Source of the DNA: an uncultured Mailhella sp.
Lineage (GTDB): Bacteria > Desulfobacterota > Desulfovibrionia > Desulfovibrionales > Desulfovibrionaceae
Length of the DNA stretch: 36,003 bases
Direction: 5' to 3'
NCBI RefSeq assembly: GCF_947631555.1
Contig: NZ_CANRLT010000020.1
Location: 1 to 36,003 of the forward strand
Numbering within the stretch: the first letter of the stretch is position 1; each line of letters opens with the position of its first letter. The notes under the pieces are model-generated. The model did no database searches and was not told the DNA's origin. It was given only the letters and a program-made list of their open reading frames with translations. Positions 33,136 through 36,003 of this stretch are shown in pieces. The translations under genes and the position numbers were made by a program.

Positions 33136-33753
33136 ATGTTTACCCTGATAGATGAAACGCTGTTTCATATCATCAACGTTTCTGCTCATAACGCCTTTTT
33201 TAACTTTTTCATGCCGGTGTTTTCGCAGGTGTGGCTCATGTGGCTGGGCGCGATCATCGGCATTGTTGCCTACGCCATACACTGCTGGCGCAGTTCTCTG
33301 GAACCCGTAGGGCGCGTACTCATGCTCATCCTGCTGGTAGGATTGTCCGTGGGTGTGACCGATGTTACCACAAGCACACTTAAGCACTCCATCGGCCGGG
33401 AGCGTCCCTGTCAGGAAGTACTGGGCAGCAATTATTACGTGGCCGAGGATCAGCAGTGGATTGTCGTGGATCACCACACCACTGAGGCGGACGCCTTGGG
33501 CGGCTCCATGCCCTCGTCCCCTGCTGCGGCCTGCATGGCCGTGGCGGTGGTGCTTTCACTGCTGTTCTATCGCTCGAATCCCTGGGTTTACCTGCTGCCG
33601 CTCAGTGTGGGATTGTCTCAGATCTATGTGGGAAAGAACTATCCTTCGGACATCATTGTCGGCTGGCTTATAGGAGTGCTGTCCGTCATTGCCGTCTGGT
33701 GGATATGCCATCTCATCTTCATCCGCTTTTCTTCCCACAGACGATTGCATTGA
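33136..33753 (+). CDS. PAP2-fold membrane protein with altered active site
   Basis: A 205-residue inner-membrane protein with about six helices and the frame of a PAP2 (phosphatidic acid phosphatase type 2) enzyme; active members dephosphorylate lipid phosphates such as undecaprenyl pyrophosphate or phosphatidylglycerol phosphate. Motif C1 is intact: Lys83-HSIGRE-Arg90-Pro91 (KX6RP). Motif C2, normally PSGH, reads PSSP (126-129), so its histidine is Pro129. Motif C3, normally SRX5HX3D, reads SQIYVGKNYPSD (161-172), with Gln162 and Asn168 in place of the Arg and nucleophilic His. Both catalytic histidines are therefore missing although the frame is open and full length, so this is probably a pseudo-enzyme with a binding or transport role. 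GAGG precedes the ATG. Confidence 0.85.
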   Translation: MFTLIDETLFHIINVSAHNAFFNFFMPVFSQVWLMWLGAIIGIVAYAIHCWRSSLEPVGRVLMLILLVGLSVGVTDVTTSTLKHSIGRERPCQEVLGSNYYVAEDQQWIVVDHHTTEADALGGSMPSSPAAACMAVAVVLSLLFYRSNPWVYLLPLSVGLSQIYVGKNYPSDIIVGWLIGVLSVIAVWWICHLIFIRFSSHRRLH

Positions 33754-33803
33754 CTCACCTGGAAAGCGGTTAAAAAAAGTTGCGGGAGAGCGAAAATAAT
33801 TGC

Positions 33804-33831
33804 TTGACATCTGCGGCGATTCTGATATTTC
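33804..33831 (+). promoter_or_regulatory. Promoter of the tRNA-Gln/tRNA-Glu unit
   Basis: A perfect TTGACA (33804-33809) is followed after 16 bp by TATTTC (33826-33831), a weak -10. Transcription would start near 33838, a few bases before tRNA-Gln. Confidence 0.55.
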
Positions 33832-33844
33832 TCTTCCTCACCGA

Positions 33845-33919
33845 TGGGCTATCGTTCAATTGGCAGGACGTCGGATTCTGGCTCCGATAATCAAGGTTCG
33901 AGTCCTTGTAGCCCAGCCA
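33845..33919 (+). tRNA. tRNA-Gln (anticodon CTG)
   Basis: A complete cloverleaf: acceptor stem TGGGCTA with TAGCCCA, D-arm GTTC/GGAC, anticodon stem TCGGA/TCCGA around loop TTCTGGC (anticodon CTG, reading CAG), and T-arm CAAGG-TTCGAGT-CCTTG. Discriminator G and the CCA end are encoded (33916-33919). It shares a promoter with the tRNA-Glu 12 bp downstream. Confidence 0.96.
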
Positions 33920-33931
33920 TAGGTAGCACAC

Positions 33932-34008
33932 GTCCCCATCGTCTAGCCGGCCCAGGACAGCGGCCTTTCACGCCGTCAACGGCGGTTCAAATCCGCCTGG
34001 GGACGCCA
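33932..34008 (+). tRNA. tRNA-Glu (anticodon TTC)
   Basis: A complete cloverleaf: acceptor GTCCCCA with TGGGGAC, D-arm GTC/GAC, anticodon stem GCGGC/GCCGT around CTTTCAC (anticodon TTC), T-arm GGCGG-TTCAAAT-CCGCC, and encoded GCCA (34005-34008). Its 3' end abuts the integrase gene, marking it as the integration target of the element that follows. Confidence 0.96.
33985..34008. other. Inferred attachment site at the tRNA-Glu 3' end
   Basis: Tyrosine integrases of mobile elements commonly recombine within the T-arm and acceptor end of a tRNA gene. The integrase stop is only 34 bp beyond this tRNA, so the left attachment site is inferred here. The second copy would lie outside the window and was not seen. 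Confidence 0.5.
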
Positions 34009-34041
34009 CAATGAAATCAATAGTTAACGTAAGTTTGACCG

Positions 34042-35220
34042 TTATTGAACCACGCTGGTTACATCGGTCTGGTTACAGTATGCCTCATGAGATTGCTGCT
34101 CATGGGGCATAAAGTTTTTAAGAAGATCCTCTGCCGCCTGGCCGATGGAACTCTGGCCAAGAGCAGCCAGAATCTCGCCCTGATCCGAATACAGGCCACA
34201 GCTGCGGACATAGATGTCCGTGGTCGTGGCGCGGGAATGCCCCATCAGAATCTGCGCCCCGTTCAGGCCGACAGCCTGGAAGACGAGAGCGGCGGACTTG
34301 TGACGGATGGCATGGAAGCCGAACGGCTTCACTCCGGCCTTTCTGCAGATGCGCTCCATGAAGTGCATACGCTGCGTGAACGGCAGGCCGAGGCTGGAAA
34401 AGGAATGCGTCTGCATGAACACGTTGTCGACCTTGCAGGGACGCACCTCGTGCCACCAGCGCAGGGCCTTCAGGAGTTCGGGATGCATATCGTACCAGCG
34501 CACCCGTTCGCGGCGGTCGCGGCCCTTGTGGTCGACGAGCCGGATTTTACCGGCTTCGAGGTCGACGTCTCTTTGCCAGGAGAGCCGGAAGACTTCGCCT
34601 CTTCTGGCACCGGTAAAAAAGAATGTGAGCAGCATGACCAGATCCTGGCCTTTTGCCACACGGAGGACGCTCACCACGTCTTCTTCGGGCGGAACGTAGC
34701 GTTCGCCCCTGTCGACGGGGAAGAGCGGCACCTGCGCAAAAGGCTCCGAGAGCGGGAAGCCCTCGACGAACAGCCGGCCCCATTTCCATGCGGTCAGCAT
34801 GTTTTTCCTGTACCGATTGGCCCGGTCCGGGCCTTTTTCCTGCTCGATGCCGCTCAGAAACTCAAGGGCGAGCGGCGCTCCCACTTGAGCTAGAGCTGTG
34901 ACGTTTCGCTCTGCGCAGAACTTCAGAAAAGCCTTCATAACGGTGCATTTCTCCACGAAGGTTGAGCGTCCGAGCGTACGTTCGGCATGGTGCAGGTACT
35001 TATTTCCCCAGGCCAAGAAGAGCTCCAAGTCCGTAGGGGTCTCCTGCTGAGCCCGGCCCGTCCGATACCGCCGAACTTCCTCCTCTTCCCAGAGCTTGGC
35101 GGCCCGCCATTCGGGACCGTACTTCTTGCCTGGCGGAAAAAGCCTGCTGGCCACCTGCTGCCCATCCACAAGGGCTCTGGCCATCCAGGCATTGCCTCTG
35201 TCTCGTCTCAAAGTTGGCAT
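34042..35220 (-). CDS. int: Tyrosine-family site-specific integrase
   Basis: A 392-residue phage-type integrase. The SAM-like core-binding domain is at about 60-165. The catalytic domain carries the full set: Arg206 in GARRGEV, Lys232 in DHKGRDRRE, His303 and Arg306 in FHAIRHKSA, His328 in LMGHS, and the nucleophile Tyr337 in TTDIYV. The N-terminal 60 residues contain a short Arg-rich arm-binding-like segment. It would insert and excise the surrounding element at tRNA-Glu, which its 3' end faces. The ATG at 35220 has GGAGG about 6 nt upstream, a site that lies inside the upstream excisionase-like frame. That overlap suggests coupled expression with the regulator genes. Confidence 0.95.
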   Translation of the reverse strand: MPTLRRDRGNAWMARALVDGQQVASRLFPPGKKYGPEWRAAKLWEEEEVRRYRTGRAQQETPTDLELFLAWGNKYLHHAERTLGRSTFVEKCTVMKAFLKFCAERNVTALAQVGAPLALEFLSGIEQEKGPDRANRYRKNMLTAWKWGRLFVEGFPLSEPFAQVPLFPVDRGERYVPPEEDVVSVLRVAKGQDLVMLLTFFFTGARRGEVFRLSWQRDVDLEAGKIRLVDHKGRDRRERVRWYDMHPELLKALRWWHEVRPCKVDNVFMQTHSFSSLGLPFTQRMHFMERICRKAGVKPFGFHAIRHKSAALVFQAVGLNGAQILMGHSRATTTDIYVRSCGLYSDQGEILAALGQSSIGQAAEDLLKNFMPHEQQSHEAYCNQTDVTSVVQ

Positions 35221-35416
35221 GGAAAGCCTCCATCACCGTGCCCCATCGAAATCGCCAGAGGCGTCCAAAGCGCTTGCCACCGAGTTCAAGAGCTTGCCGC
35301 GCTACGCACTTTCGGTCAAGCCGAAAGGCTGCCGAGAGCTCCGCCAGGGAGAGGATGTCGTCCGGATGGTATCTCTTTGGAGCTGGAGCGGAATCAGGAA
35401 AGTTCTTCGTTTGCAT
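35000..35416 (-). CDS. Excisionase-like helix-turn-helix frame overlapping integrase
   Basis: A 138-residue open frame whose first 66 residues look real: ILSLAELSAAFRLDRKCVAR followed by GGKRFGRLWRFRWGTVMEAF resembles the small winged-helix DNA-binding domain of excisionase/MerR-like proteins. The remaining 72 residues overlap the integrase in another frame and are rich in Gly, Gln and Arg, so they may be passive sequence. The ATG overlaps the end of the CII-like gene by 23 bp, and the integrase ATG with its own GGAGG lies inside this frame. Likely role: directionality factor or regulator for the integrase (inference). A frameshift joining this domain to the integrase is an alternative. Confidence 0.5.
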   Translation of the reverse strand: MQTKNFPDSAPAPKRYHPDDILSLAELSAAFRLDRKCVARQALELGGKRFGRLWRFRWGTVMEAFHANFETRQRQCLDGQSPCGWAAGGQQAFSARQEVRSRMAGRQALGRGGSSAVSDGPGSAGDPYGLGALLGLGK

Positions 35417-35852
35417 CCAGGTCCACCACCTTCAGGAGCGTAACGATGGCCGCTAGGGCATCATAGCCCTTGGAGCGTATCTCATTGCGTTCCCGCGGAG
35501 TAATGGTGTCATCCTCCAGAGCCTGCGCCATGGAGCGCATGAGCTGTCCGAACTGATCCACTGCCGCCAGACACTGCCGATGGACAGGCCGAACGCTTTC
35601 ACCCGAAGGCAGCTTCACGCACACGGCGTTCATTCCCGCCGCCAAATACTTCAGCCCTGCCATGCTTCCCGTAAGCCGCATGATCGGCAGGACAAGATCC
35701 GCGCCGAGTTTATGGTTCGGCTGGCGGGACAGTTCAGACATCAAAGTCTGGTAGTCACGGCCGACCATAGAGGCGAGCTCTTTGGCAGTACGCTTGCTGG
35801 GGGCCGCTTTTACATCCTGGTGGAGGATGGCAGTGAGGGATTCCTGACTCAT
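35394..35852 (-). CDS. Phage regulatory protein CII-like
   Basis: A 152-residue protein resembling the phage regulatory protein CII (CP76-type) family of temperate phages. The start MSQESLTAILHQDV is followed by a helix-turn-helix-like stretch, TAKELASMVGRDYQTLMSEL, then NHKLGADLVLPIMRLTGSM, where family members carry a similar LP(D)xxxRLTG segment. In such phages the protein influences the lysogeny decision. The ATG at 35852 is chosen because AAGGAGG lies just upstream; an in-frame ATG at 35930 has no such site and would precede the promoter. It overlaps the excisionase-like frame by 23 bp, forming a leftward regulator-xis-int operon. Confidence 0.78.
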   Translation of the reverse strand: MSQESLTAILHQDVKAAPSKRTAKELASMVGRDYQTLMSELSRQPNHKLGADLVLPIMRLTGSMAGLKYLAAGMNAVCVKLPSGESVRPVHRQCLAAVDQFGQLMRSMAQALEDDTITPRERNEIRSKGYDALAAIVTLLKVVDLDANEELS

Positions 35853-35868
35853 GCAAGACCTCCTTCGT

Positions 35869-35897
35869 ATATTACGGAAAAACTTTGGGGCTGTCCT
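35869..35897 (-). promoter_or_regulatory. Promoter of the CII-like/integrase operon
   Basis: On the minus strand AGGACA (35892-35897) and TAATAT (35869-35874) are 17 bp apart, just upstream of the AAGGAGG site. Confidence 0.55.
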
Positions 35898-35948
35898 AGC
35901 TAAGACTAATGTTTTGTCTGTTTTATCCAATAAGTTAGCTGAGTTAGG
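35896..35948. promoter_or_regulatory. Imperfect inverted repeat in the divergent control region
   Basis: TCCTA-GCTAA on the left (from about 35895) faces TTAGC-TAGGA-type sequence on the right (to about 35948), with unequal spacing between the half-motifs. It lies between two divergent phage genes, where a repressor operator is expected. Confidence 0.35.
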
Positions 35949-35956
35949 AGTTGTTT

Positions 35957-36003
35957 ATGATCGCCTCCATTGAAACGCCATTCGCATTCCTTGAGGAACC
36001 AGT
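35957..36003 (+). CDS. Partial divergent gene of the mobile element
   Basis: ATG at 35957 follows AGGAG (35946-35950) at good spacing and opens a frame of 15 full codons, MIASIETPFAFLEEP, that runs off the window. It faces away from the CII-like gene, the position of an early or replication gene in many temperate phages. Too short to identify; it could be an early phage protein of any kind. Confidence 0.5.
   Translation, partial: MIASIETPFAFLEEP

Larger units (their letters stand above)
34009..36003. mobile_element. Left end of an integrated prophage or genomic island
   Basis: From the tRNA-Glu end to the window edge the order is integrase, excisionase-like frame and CII-like regulator (all leftward), then a divergent gene running off the window. 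This is the typical integration and early-control module of a temperate phage or phage-derived island. The right end is not in view, so its size and cargo are unknown. Confidence 0.8.

Overview
The window reads as chromosome of a Gram-negative, probably strictly anaerobic deltaproteobacterium, most likely a member of the Desulfovibrionaceae (Desulfovibrio/Bilophila/Mailhella type). The reasons are moderately high GC, a NifU/NifS pair used without other nif genes, a TAXI-type TRAP transporter with a fused permease, a sodium-neurotransmitter-symporter family carrier, and an AprA-like flavoprotein beside a GltD-like iron-sulfur flavoprotein. The taxonomic call is inference from gene content; no rRNA is present.

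Layout. 1-1188: a strikingly AT-rich membrane acyltransferase, probably acquired by transfer. 1.8-4.6 kb: divergent nucleotide-synthesis genes pyrG (-) and purQ (+), the latter behind a clear promoter and a structured leader of about 190 nt. 5.1-7.7 kb: an orphan hybrid sensor kinase with one degenerate and one canonical receiver domain. 8.2-11.0 kb: an AI-2E-family membrane protein and a convergent NSS-type Na+ symporter. 11.4-12.8 kb: an unrecognised exported protein with its own promoter and a 14-bp palindrome in its leader. 13.1-15.2 kb: nifU-nifS, an iron-sulfur assembly operon.

15.6-25.2 kb is the most distinctive part. A leftward operon encodes, in transcription order, a TAXI solute-binding protein, a fused TRAP permease, an AprA/fumarate-reductase-like flavoprotein, a GltD-like NAD(P)H flavoprotein with a C-terminal ferredoxin, and an exported type-B carboxylesterase with a twin-arginine-like signal. 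It is faced by a divergent LysR-type regulator. A strong promoter (23781-23809) and an inverted repeat centred about 64 bp upstream of the predicted start site fit LysR control. Together they look like a capture, de-esterify, import and redox-convert pathway for an unidentified organic acid or ester.

25.4-29.5 kb carries an XRE regulator and envelope genes: an EptA-like phosphoethanolamine transferase, a 54-aa membrane protein, an LpxL/HtrB-like acyltransferase, and a DUF374 acyltransferase overlapping it by ATGA. 29.6-33.8 kb carries a pseudouridine synthase, an M17 leucyl aminopeptidase, a TtcA-like tRNA thiolase and a PAP2-fold membrane protein that has lost its catalytic histidines. A short hairpin-flanked repeat occurs twice (27.8 and 30.4 kb).

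33.8 kb to the end: tRNA-Gln(CTG) and tRNA-Glu(TTC), then the left end of an integrated element: a tyrosine integrase with its 3' end facing the tRNA, an excisionase-like reading frame overlapping it, a phage CII-like regulator, and the first 15 codons of a divergent gene that runs off the window.
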